From the NCBI GenBank assembly GCA_028551475.1, contig CM052361.1:23511491-23575490 (forward strand): a stretch of DNA of 64,000 bases. The letters are read 5' to 3'. This document shows, one piece after another, positions 47,008 through 58,439 of the stretch. Each line of letters starts with the position of its first letter. The stretch's first letter is position 1. Below the pieces are notes generated by a model, which was not told the DNA's origin, ran no database searches, and was given only the letters and a program-made list of their open reading frames with translations. The position numbers and the translations under genes were made by a program. The DNA is from Casuarina equisetifolia. Its lineage: Eukaryota; Streptophyta; Magnoliopsida; Fagales; Casuarinaceae.

Positions 47008-47997
47008 TTATTTCCCTTGACTTTGAAGGAATTTCAAAATACGTAAATTAGAGTATCCTAGACGATGATGCCAAGTGCTACTATTTGCAATTTGTTGGTG
47101 TTGTGAAAAGAAAGCTTTTATTTTCTCACCAGGGAGAATGTAAAGATCTCCCCTTCTATGCTCTTTAAGAAGAATTTCTTGGTTGTTCAGATCCTTAACA
47201 ATAAAAGAGTTCTTGTTAAAAATCACTTCACATGTATAATCATTGGTGAGTTTGGAGATGGATAACAGATTCTGCTTAATTTCTGGAACCACCAGAACTG
47301 ATTCAAGTCGTAGAGGACTATCATTCAATTTAGCTGTACCAATATGAGTAATTGGTAATTTTTGCCCATTTCCAACTAAAATTTTTTCTAATCCTCTATA
47401 ACAGGTAGGAAAGATAAGTTTACCTATTGAGTCCACTATATGAGCAGATGCTCCTGAGTCTGCCACCCAATCAAGATTGTTACTTGGTCCTTCATTAAGT
47501 TGAATTGAGGCTAAGGCTTTAGGTATATTTGTAGCTTGGAAGGTATGATCAAACCTCCTCCAACATTCAACTGCAGAGTGTCCACGCCTTTCACAAATCT
47601 GACAGGTTAGAGTTGTGGCAACCAGAAAGATAGGGTTGTTACCTGTTGGTTTTTCAGATAAGTTTTTAGTAGCTACTTGAGTAGTAGTAGGTGGCCTATT
47701 TCCAGTGGCAGCAGGTCCAAAACCCCTTCCCTGAGAAGAGAAAGGTTGAGTTGTTCCTCTTCCTCTAGAGTATCCACGACCTCCATGTCCTCCGTGTTGA
47801 GCTGCGAAGGCTATGTGGTCATTTGTAACTGGTCGAGCAATTGGTTGACACCGAATATGTCTTCCTTCATGAGCCTGTAGCTGAGACACTACCACATTGA
47901 AGGATGGAATAGGTGGTCGAAACATAGAATCTTTAAAGGATTCATAATCTTGACCTAGACTTTCCAAAAGGTGGAAAGTTTTTGCTGAATCTGTCAC
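47008..47997 (-). pseudogene. copia gag C-terminus, zinc knuckle, protease and pre-integrase
   Basis: The open frame of 329 codons includes a Gly/Arg-rich RGY..GRG..QPF segment and a CX2CX4HX4C zinc knuckle (CQICERRGHSAVEC). It continues with the protease active site DSGAS near 47450 and the HHRLGYSN block of the GAG pre-integrase domain near 47060. It is separated from the upstream gag frame by a CAG-to-TAG stop at 48016-48018. Confidence 0.9.
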
Positions 47998-48018
47998 AGG
48001 TTTGCCTATGGAATTGAG

Positions 48019-48482
48019 CTAGTTAAGCAGTCCTTTAAATTCATATAGGAAAGTAGACAGAGTTTTACCTTCTCTTTTTAAATTGTTGAGTTGAGATAGA
48101 AGCTCGAATTCTCGAGTTTTTGTCTTTTGAGCAAAATGATTTGCTAATTCTTCCCATACTTGAACTACAGTTATTAGCTCAAAAATGTGTCCCATGGCTT
48201 CCTCTGAGAGAGTGCTGATAATCCAGGATTTTACCAGTGCATCACTTTGCATCCAGGATTCATATGTTGGGTTCAGCTCTTGACTGTCACCTACATATTC
48301 AGACGGACAGGGATAGACCCATCAATAAACCCAGTGAGTTTCTGGGTTAGGCAGAGAGATTTCATCTGCGTCATCCAAGAAAGATAGTTTCCTTCTTTGA
48401 GTTTGATAGTGACAAAGTTGCTCACATTAACAGAGTTGGGAAACGGAAAGACATTGGAATTTTTGGAGTTTTTCTGAGCCAT
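48019..48482 (-). pseudogene. copia gag N-terminus
   Basis: It starts at the ATG ending at 48482 (MAQKNSKNSN). It carries the KLKEGNYLSWMTQM block and LTGFIDGS (DUF4219 / UBN2 gag family), then a frame break near 48290 and the VQVWEELANHFA..T segment in the next frame. It is 28 bases downstream of the primer binding site. Confidence 0.88.
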
Positions 48483-48510
48483 AAGTAGTATGTCAAGAGG
48501 TCTTGATCGA

Positions 48511-48526
48511 ACCTGCTTTGATACCA
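48511..48526 (-). other. primer binding site (initiator tRNA-Met)
   Basis: The - strand reads TGGTATCAAAGCAGGT, close to the standard copia primer site TGGTATCAGAGCC.. . It directly abuts the 5' LTR end at 48527. Confidence 0.85.
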
Positions 48527-49834
48527 AGAAGAAATTTAAGGATTGAAAGAGAAAAGAAAACAAGTGAGAAGCTTAGAGCACCAAGAAAAGCTTAAAAGGC
48601 TTGTGCAAAGATGTGCTTCTTACTATTGAAACATAAAAGAGTACAAGGTTGAGAAACACTTAGAAAAGCTAATGTTTTTCACACAAACTAACTCCCTACA
48701 CGTTCCCTATTTATACAAAAAAAACTTGCTAACCATCTGACAACCCACTTACAAAGGGAATATTACACCGATAAGACACTTAACAAAATTCAGATAAGAT
48801 TACAATAGAAAGTGAGCTAGAAGGAAGGAACGTGCAGATGAGTGGGGTCCTTATCCAACTTCCTCACTCATCATGATGAGTGGAACCCACCGATTCATTG
48901 TCAGAAAATGCACCGAAAACATTGTTTGTTTCATTCACAGTTTCCAGTCCGTTTGCTAGTAGAGTGCAACTTGCTCTTCTTCATTAATGAGACCTGCAAC
49001 AAAGTCAGTATCTTGCAACTCTACATCTAGCAAAGTACTGCAAGGATTGTCCAAGGAATGAGGAGGAAAAATTCCTTCATAAGGAAGATTAGTTTGTACC
49101 ACACGATCCTGCATTTGATAATCTGTTACTGCATCCATTGCTAAGTCTTGAAACACTGGGTAATCTGTAACTTGTAGTGAAGGGTATTCCAGGTCCATAC
49201 CCATTCTTCCAACGTTAAACAAATCTTCCTCATATTTATACAAGGACTAAAAACCACCGAGATCCATGGCTTGTAAAGGAGGAGAGAGAGGTTCAACCTT
49301 GATATTAACAACTGGTTTTGATTTATTTGCATGCTTGACGTTTGGAACATTGAGTTCTAGAAAACGCCGTTTTCAGTTGGTCCATAATCAAAAGGCCATG
49401 CAAGTGCCACATTGGAATTAGGAGTCACATGTTCTGGTGGTTGTTCAAGTTGATCATTTGCTGGTTAGTGTGAGGACTAGCCAATCTCAAAGACTGCTTG
49501 TAAGGCAGTTGGCTTTTATAAAGGTGAATAAGTCTCAGGATCTAAGGCAAAAACCATAGAACTAGCAAGTTGGTCAAGTTCAACTTCTAGTTCTTCAACA
49601 AAGTATTATCCGAATTCTCCTCCAAAATATTCTTCAGGCGGTGATGGGTACTGACATGTATGATATGGATCATCAAGGACAGTAGTGGCAGCCAAGATAC
49701 TTTGAGTAAAATAATCTGGTGTTGGATGAACTTGAGGGTAGATTGGGGTAGAGTCTTCGGATAATGTAGCCTCATTTGACGTGGAAGTTGAAGAAGAAGA
49801 TTTTGAGTTTACCACTAAGGCATTTTCATTTTCA
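48527..49834 (-). repeat. 5' LTR of the copia element
   Basis: Nearly identical to 42418-43709 plus about 13 bp at the primer-site side. TATA box at 48706-48715. Its copy of the U3 frame has several stops (for example after GGEFG, in IG*SSH* and in F*SLY), mostly CAA/CAG-to-TAA/TAG changes, but keeps the base lost near 43622 in the other LTR. Confidence 0.92.
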
Positions 49835-49935
49835 CTTCATAAACCGCAGATTGCTTGTTGCTCCTCCCTTCTTCTACATCTTCATCTTCCCTCTCATGAT
49901 TCTTCCTTCCCTTCAACCCAACCTGAGAATTCTCT
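49835..49935 (-). repeat. 101-bp GRAS segment, right copy flanking the copia element
   Basis: Partner of 42317-42417. It is contiguous with the GRAS5 N-terminal part. Confidence 0.9.
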
Positions 49936-50870
49936 ATCATGCCTTTCCCCAAACCTTCCACCTTGTGATCCTCCCTTCTCAACTCTGTTGATAACATACT
50001 AGTTTCCGAATCAATAATCAACTGATTACACTTAGGAAGGAACTTACTAGCTTCCTCTAACCCTCTCCTAAACTGCAACAGAGATTTACTATCAGTAAAA
50101 ATGTCCTCAGCTAAAACCTCCATGCTATTACGAATGTAAGCTACGCTGTTCGATTTATTGGCTAAAAACTCCGACCGATTGCTAGGCTGCAAACTGGACT
50201 AGAAAACATAGTCACCAGGAACCGTGGGTTGTGGATAAGAGGATTTGTACTTCCCAAAATCACCTATCCACTTTGGATCAGTACTATTGCTATTGCTGGA
50301 ACACCAAGTAGTAATATAATCAACACCATAACTTCCAGTTAAAACATCATCAGGGCTCCCCAAGCTATGAGTGATAGACGTTGGCTCTTCCCGGCATAGA
50401 TTGGGGGAAGGGAAGTATTTCTGACCAAGAGCGTCATAGAATGATTTCTCGGTGATTTAGAGACTGAAACGGTCGAAAAACATGGGGGGCTTGTCCTCTA
50501 TGTTCTCTTCCATAAGTATATCGTTTAGGTACTTAAGAACGGTTTCAGAGAAGTCACTGTCGTCGGAGGACGATAATCCCTTCGGACTCGTACCAACAGA
50601 CGGTGTGCTCAAGCTATCGCCAGCGGACGAAGCACATGGCTCCGCCGCGGAGGCCACAACTATCGACGGATCGAAACCAGTGCCACACAGGTCAGGTGAA
50701 AGCCATGAACTTTCAAGGAAATTAAGGCCCGGGGAGGGCATATTCAACTTCCACTCGTTTAAAAGATCTGAGTAATAAATGGAATTGGGTGAACTGGTAT
50801 GCCCAACATCGGTCACAACATCTTTTACGAAGCCCAGCAACCCAGAAAACGTAGGATCCATGGGGTTCAT
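49835..50870 (-). pseudogene. GRAS5, N-terminal part
   Basis: It starts with MNPMDPTFSGLLGF at 50870. It contains the DSDFSETVLKYLNDILMEEN block, the EKSFYDALGQ-type block and the FTDSKSLLQFRRGLEEASKFLP block, ending in the KNHERED region at the LTR junction. Nonsense changes are visible at 50457-50459 (Gln to stop) and 50199-50201 (Gln to stop). It is most like GRAS4. Together with 40985-42417 it makes one interrupted locus, or the joined ends of two tandem loci. Confidence 0.9.
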
Positions 50871-52690
50871 GGTACCACAAAAGAAGCCGAATCACAAACC
50901 AGTTGATAATGAACTACAACTAAGATATTTGAATAAGTGAACAAAGGAATAGGTAAATGAAAGGTTTGAAGTTAAAGAATCTCTGGTATCCATCGGCTTA
51001 CAAGACAAGTAGCAGAGAGTGCTCAGACATGGGACAGCAGGAAGGAACAGAAATCAGATGAGATGACTCCTTAAGTAAAGGAACACTTGGAGCAATTGTC
51101 AATCGTTCATTCAAAGTCGTGAAAAATTTTCATTGTCCTCCTCAAATTACATAAATAAAGTAACCTTGTTTAGATAGGCATCAAATTGAATACATGACAA
51201 CCATTAAAGTGTTAAGAATCATAGACTACATCGATCCTAATAACTTTACATTGATGCCCTTCTTGGTTTGTCCGTTCTTTCGGTATAATTCAATTTGAAT
51301 TGACTGGTCAACCGACTCAACTGCTTCTTATGCTGTATTGAACCCCTGCGGCGAGCTCAAACAAATGAAAAAGCATTCAGTGATCGGGATGATTTGTTTT
51401 TCCTGAAGCAATTGTGAGCTTGCCTGTTTTAAGCAATATCCTATTCTAACTCAAAACTGTCGGTGTTACCAACGTTGTAGGATGGGAAATTGGCTTGTCT
51501 CCGGTGTTACCAACGTTGGATGGGAAATTGGCTTCTCCTCGTTGTGCCAAAGCCACGTCTTCTAGTACCGCGTGCTCTTTTGTACTTTTCCAATGATTTC
51601 TTTTGTTTTCCGTAAATATCGATATTTCCTAAACTTTTTCATGTCCGCCTTTCTCAAGAGTAAAGTGATTAAGCTATCAGAGGGGTTCTTAAACACATAA
51701 CACAAGCAAACTTGTTTTATTTTTATTTTTTAAATTTTTTTATATCATTACACAAGCATCTAACTCATGCACACAAAATATAAAATCCCATATTTCATTA
51801 TTGAAGTTTATATTAACTTATTACTGTACTAACTAATTAATTGATAATACAAACAAATTTGTTGTTCGGTCACTGTTAACAATTTGGTTCAAGGAATGGT
51901 TGAGATCCATCCTTTAAAAAAGTCCCATAAGAAAAGAGGTTATTTAAATTTATAAGTTACGTTGAAATTATTTTATTTTCTAATATAAATTTTTTTATTT
52001 AATATTTCTTTATAATTTAAGTTTATTTTTTATTAATAAAGAACTAGCATTTTTGGATTGGATTAGATCATATAAAAAAAAGAGTATCTTTAATTAAATA
52101 TTATCATCATATAAAACTAAAGCAAACTTTCTAAAACAAATCTAAAGAAAAATTAAAAACCTAATTTACCCCTTTAAGTTGCCTTTGGCTCAACAAACTT
52201 AAATACTCTTCTAAAGAAGAGTTGAAAACCTAATTTACCCCTTTAAGTTGGCCATAGACCCTACAAAATTAAACTCTTCTTTTCAAGGTGAAATTCTTTG
52301 TACCATAGCTGTATATTGCGCCACTTATGCTATCACAACTTTAAGGACTCTTTCAAACGCATAGTTTGAATTCTTTTTACAAACACATAGTTTAGTAGCT
52401 TGGTCCAAAATTTAGAGGAGACAGAATTTTAGAGCACTTGTAGGGACAAATGGTCAAAGCATTTATTTGGGGATACCACGTAGTTCGGAGTATCTTTTGC
52501 CATCGTTGATCCTGATAGCCATTTGCTCCACGGGATAGCTTTTGGGAGCCAAAGCATTCATTGTTTCTGTCCAATTCTTGCGGAGCAAGTCTTAGGTCCA
52601 GTCAAACCAAATGGCTTCCTTGTATAAACATAATTGTTTTTTCTCTTCTTTTTCTTCATCCTTTGTGGGGAATGACCACTATCTATGAAT
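50871..52690. repeat. GRAS5 5' flank, segmental duplicate of 37848-39660
   Basis: See the partner block. It also has a small local duplication (GGTGTTACCAACGTTG near 51460 and 51502). No gene. Confidence 0.8.
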
Positions 52691-52699
52691 GTGGTAACG

Positions 52700-53560
52700 T
52701 CCTAAAGAGAACACAGCCAGCCTCTGAGTCACCAACCTTTCAATAAATAAAGGTTTACAACATAAGGCGGGAATTCAACAAGAATATTGAGCTTTCATTC
52801 CATAAGAAAAATAATACAACCTCACAGTTAGAAGGCTAGCCAAAACTAGAATAGGGAATGAACAAACCTCCTTCCCTCTCCCCTGAGCCTCATTTATACA
52901 TAACCCTCCCTACCGTTAGGTAATGTCTCTCTCGCAATGGTTCTATACAACAAATCCCTGCCAATGACTATGTGACAGTGAAGCATCTTGAAGGCTTGTT
53001 GCACCTAGCCAGTATGTAGGTTTTCGCCTTGCTTTATCGGGTTTCACATGCCATGGTGGGAGGCTAAGATGTATTAAGAGTTTGCTAGCAATCAAACCTA
53101 TTATGAAGCTCAATCAGAGCATTCGAGGGATGGCCTTAAGGGGACATTTTATTGTTGGTATAGTTGGCTTGTCCGAAAGAAGTAATAGAGAGTTGGAGGA
53201 AAAAGGCAAATGAGCACTTGCAGCACTACTGAACACGTTGCCTACACCACTACCTCCCACGCAGGAAGATTACTCGAACTCTACGTTAAAAGGAACAAAG
53301 CTAAGGAAGAAGGCACTGACCTTGAAGAAATTATCTTAAGAAAATCTATGATGGTCGTATTGATATGGATGAAGATTAGGAGACTAAACGGGCCTTGACT
53401 TTTGTACTATGAAAACAATATTTTATGTAAGGCTGATGACTATATAAGTCATGTACTAGCTTGAAAACTTTTGTAGTTGTTTTTCAAGCCATTTTGATAT
53501 CTAAATAATATTCAGAACCTTTCATACTTGCTCTTGTTCACCAAATTCAAGTCCTATGAC
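52700..53560. other. intergenic, no gene recognised
   Basis: A 62-codon frame at 53210-53398 has no recognisable domain. The stretch may be LTR-derived sequence of the copia remnant next to it. Confidence 0.3.
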
Positions 53561-53960
53561 AAACTTTGTATATTCCCTTCTCCATCATATTCACTTTGTA
53601 GATCCATTTTACTTCATCAACAATCTTCCCTTGAGGTAAATTAGTGGGAGTCGAGGTTTGACTCTTTGCTATAGTATTTACTTCTTCCTTCATTGTTTCT
53701 GACTCATTCTTTGCTATACGCACTACATCTCTTGATCTTGCTTTTTTCGGTATCTTTTTTCACTCTATAGTTTGTTGAAGACTATATTTGATCAAATCCA
53801 AATTCCCTAGCAACAAAAATAACTCGTCATTCGGATTGTCCAGAAATAATGGTTGTCTCTTATGAAAATGGGATGAGGCAATTGAAAGTTGGGGATCGAG
53901 ATAGCGGAATCCAAAGATATTGTTTGTCATAGGTGATGAAAGGGAAGCCATTTTTGAGGA
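53560..53960 (-). pseudogene. Ty1/copia reverse transcriptase fragment
   Basis: The - strand reads RIAKNESETMKEEVNTI (near 53680-53730), then NLPQGKIVDEVKWIYKVN (near 53590-53650). These correspond to the start of copia RT (..AM.EE...I..N.TWELV.LP.GK..IG.KW.YK). The region between is partly lost. A 63-codon frame at 53760-53951 upstream has no clear match. Confidence 0.6.
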
Positions 53961-54199
53961 AACAGGAACACCTAGTCATGAACCAGAACGGCTCTAATAC
54001 ACTAATAAATAAAGAACCCTAATACTATCTGGTCTCACAATCGGGTTTGAGGGGTCGATTGAACAAAGAGCTCTTACTAGGTTTAACAGAATCACAAAAT
54101 AGAATGCACAAAGAAACAAAGTAGATCCAAAGATAACAGAGTAGCCAAAGTGCAAACAGGATTTTACTAATAAATTAATACAACTTGAAATACATAGAG

Positions 54200-54535
54200 C
54201 TACAATACTAGACCTGCATGCTACCATCTAAGCCCTTGCTTAGTCTTTTCCCCCTTAGCCAGCTTCCTTTCTGAGCTTCAAGATGTGAGACCAAAGACTT
54301 CATCGTTTCCTTCTTCTTTTCCCAAGCTACCACGAAAAAGGAAGGTCAATCCTACAGGCCTTGCCGATGACTTGCAGATAGACGGCTTTTCCACTCGCTA
54401 ACACAAAAGACGGCGGCCCTTTTGACAAGTCACTTAATACTCCATTACTCATGATAAGTTCATCATCTACAAGAAATTGGGTGGGGACTCCTTTTTGCTC
54501 TAGAAGTTGAGGTAATGCGGTTTTACCCACGTAGG
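54200..54535 (-). other. unidentified minus-strand open frame
   Basis: The frame at 54327-54530 (67 codons, MGKTALPQLLEQKGVPTQFL...) has ordinary protein-like composition, unlike the compositional frames around it. Just past it, in another frame, the translation reads KKKETMKSLVSHLEAQKGSW. I do not recognise the family. It may be a fragment of a host gene or a retroelement gag. Confidence 0.3.
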
Positions 54536-54539
54536 GCTA

Positions 54540-57028
54540 TGCTTGCATAACTCATAGGTGGATTTGAATACGGGTAGTCCATTTGGCTTTTATGATTGCA
54601 CATTTCGTGTCCCTTTCCTAGGCATAAAGATAGAAAACGAAAGGGGTTGTTACACTCCCATATGGCGGACGAAAGTAACCATTGGAATGCGAAAATCTTT
54701 ATTGAGCCGTCTCAAAGACTTGGGCGACATTTGAACTAGTCATGTTTTCCTTTTGTTTGTGATTGATTATACGTCACTAAACATAGTGTTGAGTTTGATA
54801 ATGGGATGGAAGACGAATGAAATTATGATAGTGGAATGGACAAACAAGGAAGAGTTATTGGGACAGTTTGTCGAACACGTTATGGGCGGACTTGTTCAAC
54901 TCGAAACAGAACAATTACAATTCACAACAAATACAATAGTTTTTATCTAAGAGAGTTTGCTGCCTCTTAGATAACAAGACAAGCATTTAGTTTACAACAA
55001 AAGTAGTTTCTTGACTTCCTTGAGAAATAAAAAATTTGCGACTTAAAACTAGACTCATTGTTTAGGAACTGTTGCTACTCTTGAAGACTTTGACCCCTCA
55101 CCTCCTAGACTCTTTTTCCCTCCTACACAAGCTCCTTGGATGCATTTTATAGACTTCTTAATCGGTGACTTCCTTGATACTCTAGTAAGTTAGTTTATAC
55201 AACGATTCTAAGTATTTTCCAGTTATTAGGCAACTATAATGGCTTGACTGGTTTAATCATTCAATTGGTTATAATAGCTAAGAATCATAGTTAGATTAGC
55301 CAGTTTGCTTGTAAGAATAGATTTGGACCAACGAGGATTAGATAGTGAAGTTATTATAAAAGTTTTGGTCAACAAATTGTATTTAAAGACGATGTTATTT
55401 CTCTCGTAAGCATCACAAGGATATCATTTAAGAGAGAACTTTTTCTATTGGAATACAAAATCACTCCTTGGTCCATAAGTTAGTTTTCTAGTTAGGCGTT
55501 TAGGCACCTTTACAATTACAATGTTCAAGATTCAGACAAATATAAAATAGAAAAGATATTGACTGAAATGTAGGTAAGATAAAGAAAGATATTGGCGAGT
55601 ATATCTATTACAACTTGAACAAGATGGAAATTTTTTTTCTTAGCTTCTGCTTTATCAACTCAATGATCTCCGGGTATGAAGGTCCAATTTGCGTTGGAGT
55701 GCAGTAAGGGAAGAATGCGCAGTTCAAAGATTCCGTAAACAATTTGCACGGTACACAGTTTCTCAAAATACATCACGTGTTACAATGTACATCGCCCAGT
55801 TGCAGCATGGCGCTTGACTAGTCTACATGGGTTTTTATTTTCTTAAGCAGTTGCTATCCTGAATCAATTTATTAGTAGTGGTCTTTCTAACTGCTAACAT
55901 CATCATCCAATAAGTCATATTCTATCACACTCATCCTCCCTTTCTGCAGCTTAAGAAGTTGTCTTGTCGTGCAAGAAGGTTGAAATTCTGAATTTTCTTC
56001 CCCCTCTTGCAACACAAAATTGTATAAATCGTGAATAAGAAGTAGAAACTTATAAAGTGGGACGGTAGTTTAATATGAATAATGGAATGGTATAATTGCA
56101 AAAATATCATTCTCTTACGCAAGAATATCCAAATGGCATGATTGAATCATCTGAACAACCGAATTTTCAGACTTGCAATCAGTCCGTTAAAGTGATGTGT
56201 ATCCATCCTTTTTTATTTTTTTTTATAGCTTACCCAAGATTGGGGATATATATAGGGCCTTAGTCGCTGATGTATTTGAGTGGCTGTGACTTTGTCTATT
56301 TTCAAGACCTTATTCTCAAGCCACTTGTTTATTGGGCTTATCAGAACCTGCTTCTTAAGCCGGAAAAAGGGACCTACAAAACGTGGGTGCACTGTTGCTC
56401 GCAGCAGCAACACTGTAGTGGTTGAAGACAAGAAAGCGTGTTTATCCGTCTGAAAGCCAATTTTGACACGGCATTTTTTCAGTTCTGGAAAATATAATAG
56501 ACTTGAGATTCTTCAAAGTTTGAGATCCTCTTCAAAGACCAGTTTGTGCGCTTTTGCTTTTTTTCCTTTTCTACTTGAGAAGAGAACATCACCTTGGTGA
56601 CCAGTTAATGTCAAGATTAAGAAATCAACAACACCTTCGTAGAGGGGGTTTGGTTTTAAGTCTTGGAATCTAAAAGCAATACGATTTCATAGATATTGAA
56701 TTTGATCCCTTTAACTTGGTGATAAATAGATGTTACTTGAGATTTCTTGGTCCCAAGTTGTATATACTAAGGGTGCATGAGTTATATATATATATATATA
56801 TAAATAAAAAGTTCAAAAAATAGACATTAAATGTGATATTTTTTCTTTACCTTGAAATGTCATAGCTAGAAAGTCTTATTAGGCCAATCATTTTAATACA
56901 AACTTATCTGACACACGAGACAAAAGATTCAGTAATAGATTTACAAATAGCCAGTAAACACTCTCGCACACGTATAACAAAATACTGGTAAAATAAAAGC
57001 CATTTTGGCGAAAACAGTGTCACTGCTC
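54540..57028. other. intergenic, no gene recognised
   Basis: AT-rich, without coding signals beyond short frames. A (TA)n microsatellite lies at 56783-56802. The last few hundred bases would hold the 3' UTR and terminator of the BAHD gene. Confidence 0.5.
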
Positions 57029-58348
57029 CTAAAACGCAGAATTTTTCACCTTTGGGCCCGGGTTGGGTGAAACATACGCTAGTAGCTCCTCATCGCGCTC
57101 AAATTTAGCCATGTCCTCCTCTTTCAGGTTAACCCACGCTTCTATTCCGTTCCCGGACTTGGTGTCAAAGAAGGTAACTAGATTTTTGAACGTCAAGCTC
57201 GCAGAGGCAACCCACAGTGGCTTCCCCCATCCAAAATCAGCGTCGTATATGGGAAATCTGCACAAGCTGGTGAAACTGATAGAAACCACCTCTCCTTTTT
57301 TGATTTCTGCGGCGCGCTTTTTGATGAACTTCAAATGCGCATCACTGTCCTGAAGTTTCTTCACGAAATCGGTATTCACTTCACTTATGGAGTCCCTTAC
57401 TTGGTTAATGATGCCATAACAGCCATCACTGGTATGCATAGAAGGAACTGATATAGCTATTCGGCATATGTTTCCAAATGAGTTCTCCGGAAGAGGCGGA
57501 TCCATCCTAGTGCGTAGGTTAACAGCATGGAGAAGAGTGTAGATCTTTTCTGGGTCTGGTTTTGGTTCGGTGGCAGCAATTAACCGGCACCATATGAAAG
57601 CCGACAAAGCCTCGATGCGACTAGGGAGTCTTCGTTGTTCGATGTCCGTCTTGTATGCATATTTGGCTGTAAGCGCAGCTATTGCGGAGGCATCGAAAAG
57701 AAACCTCTTCGCCGCAATGTTTTCCTTCACGATTCCGGTCCTTGGTTCAAAGCCCTTCAAATTCCTTGGAGGGAAAAGCTTGGCGGCGTCGAACCGAGGG
57801 ATCGGGATATCGCTGTCACCGCGAGCCGTGGCAGCCCAACCATTGGAAAAGACGAAGAGTGACAAGCCATCCCCAACCTTGTGTGACATTGCAAGACCCA
57901 CAGCCATTCCTCCGCAGTTAAAGAAGGTAACTTTGACGCCTAAAGGTAATCCATTGTCATCGTCTAGTGCAAATGGAAGAAATTTGTTGATCTCAGCGGG
58001 GATTGGATCCTCAAGAAAGTTATCAAGTTTGCATCTGGCTTCGGTTTCCACAAAGGGGACGCCCTCATCATTGCAATCGACATAAAGATTATCCTTAACC
58101 CGTCCTGCTAGCGGATAGAATCGGGTTAAGGCCTCGGACAAGGATTTCTTAAGCCGGTTCCTTAGCTCTATGTTACTCAGATGATTGCAATCCTCTTTAG
58201 GGAAGAAGAGAACCAAGGGCAAAAAGATAGGGGGCAATATCTGATCGAGAAAGGAGAGCTGGTAATGGCGAAGATGGTGTGGGGTTGGGGAAGAGGGCTT
58301 GATAATCTCTTTGGAGATAATTTCGACGTCAACCTTCATTCTTTCCAC
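57029..58348 (-). CDS. BAHD acyltransferase, vinorine-synthase-like
   Basis: 439 residues, full length for the BAHD family (usually 430-460). The catalytic HKVGD (HxxxD) is at residues 156-160, with His as the general base. The structural DFGWG motif is at 371-375. An LSFLDQ..P block near residues 31-40 and LAGRVKD near 80-86 are also family-typical. These cytosolic enzymes transfer an acyl group from an acyl-CoA to an alcohol or amine of a specialised metabolite. The sequence resembles the vinorine synthase / BAHD clade III group, but the substrate cannot be told. The first Met is used; the Met at residue 4 (MKVDVEI) matches typical family starts and is an alternative. No intron or break is visible. 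It lies outside the GRAS array and on the same strand. Confidence 0.95.
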   Translation of the reverse strand: MERMKVDVEIISKEIIKPSSPTPHHLRHYQLSFLDQILPPIFLPLVLFFPKEDCNHLSNIELRNRLKKSLSEALTRFYPLAGRVKDNLYVDCNDEGVPFVETEARCKLDNFLEDPIPAEINKFLPFALDDDNGLPLGVKVTFFNCGGMAVGLAMSHKVGDGLSLFVFSNGWAATARGDSDIPIPRFDAAKLFPPRNLKGFEPRTGIVKENIAAKRFLFDASAIAALTAKYAYKTDIEQRRLPSRIEALSAFIWCRLIAATEPKPDPEKIYTLLHAVNLRTRMDPPLPENSFGNICRIAISVPSMHTSDGCYGIINQVRDSISEVNTDFVKKLQDSDAHLKFIKKRAAEIKKGEVVSISFTSLCRFPIYDADFGWGKPLWVASASLTFKNLVTFFDTKSGNGIEAWVNLKEEDMAKFERDEELLAYVSPNPGPKVKNSAF

Positions 58349-58439
58349 ACAAATTTTTAACTTACTGAAGGCGAGGTTTCTCTCAACCTATTCTGCTGAA
58401 AGTGGATGTTGGTTCTGAAGAGCCATCCAGGGCAGGCCC

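Larger units (their letters stand above)
42418..49834 (-). mobile_element. Ty1/copia LTR retrotransposon with ORF-bearing LTRs, inserted in GRAS5
   Basis: Direct repeats 42418-43709 and 48527-49834 flank gag, protease, integrase, RT and RNase H in copia order on the - strand. The primer binding site (48511-48526) and polypurine tract (43710-43722) sit in the expected places. The two LTRs are near identical by eye, so insertion is fairly recent, yet pol already carries stops and frameshifts. The lineage is tentatively Ale/Retrofit-like from the gag sequence. The LTRs are about 1.3 kb and carry a long open frame. The 3' LTR lacks about 13 bp at its outer end, and no short target-site duplication is present. 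Confidence 0.93.

Noticed and set aside
57063..58085. Plus-strand open frames opposite the BAHD gene (up to 171 codons)
   Set aside because: They are antisense to a complete, motif-bearing BAHD frame with relatively high GC, which leaves long open antisense frames by chance.
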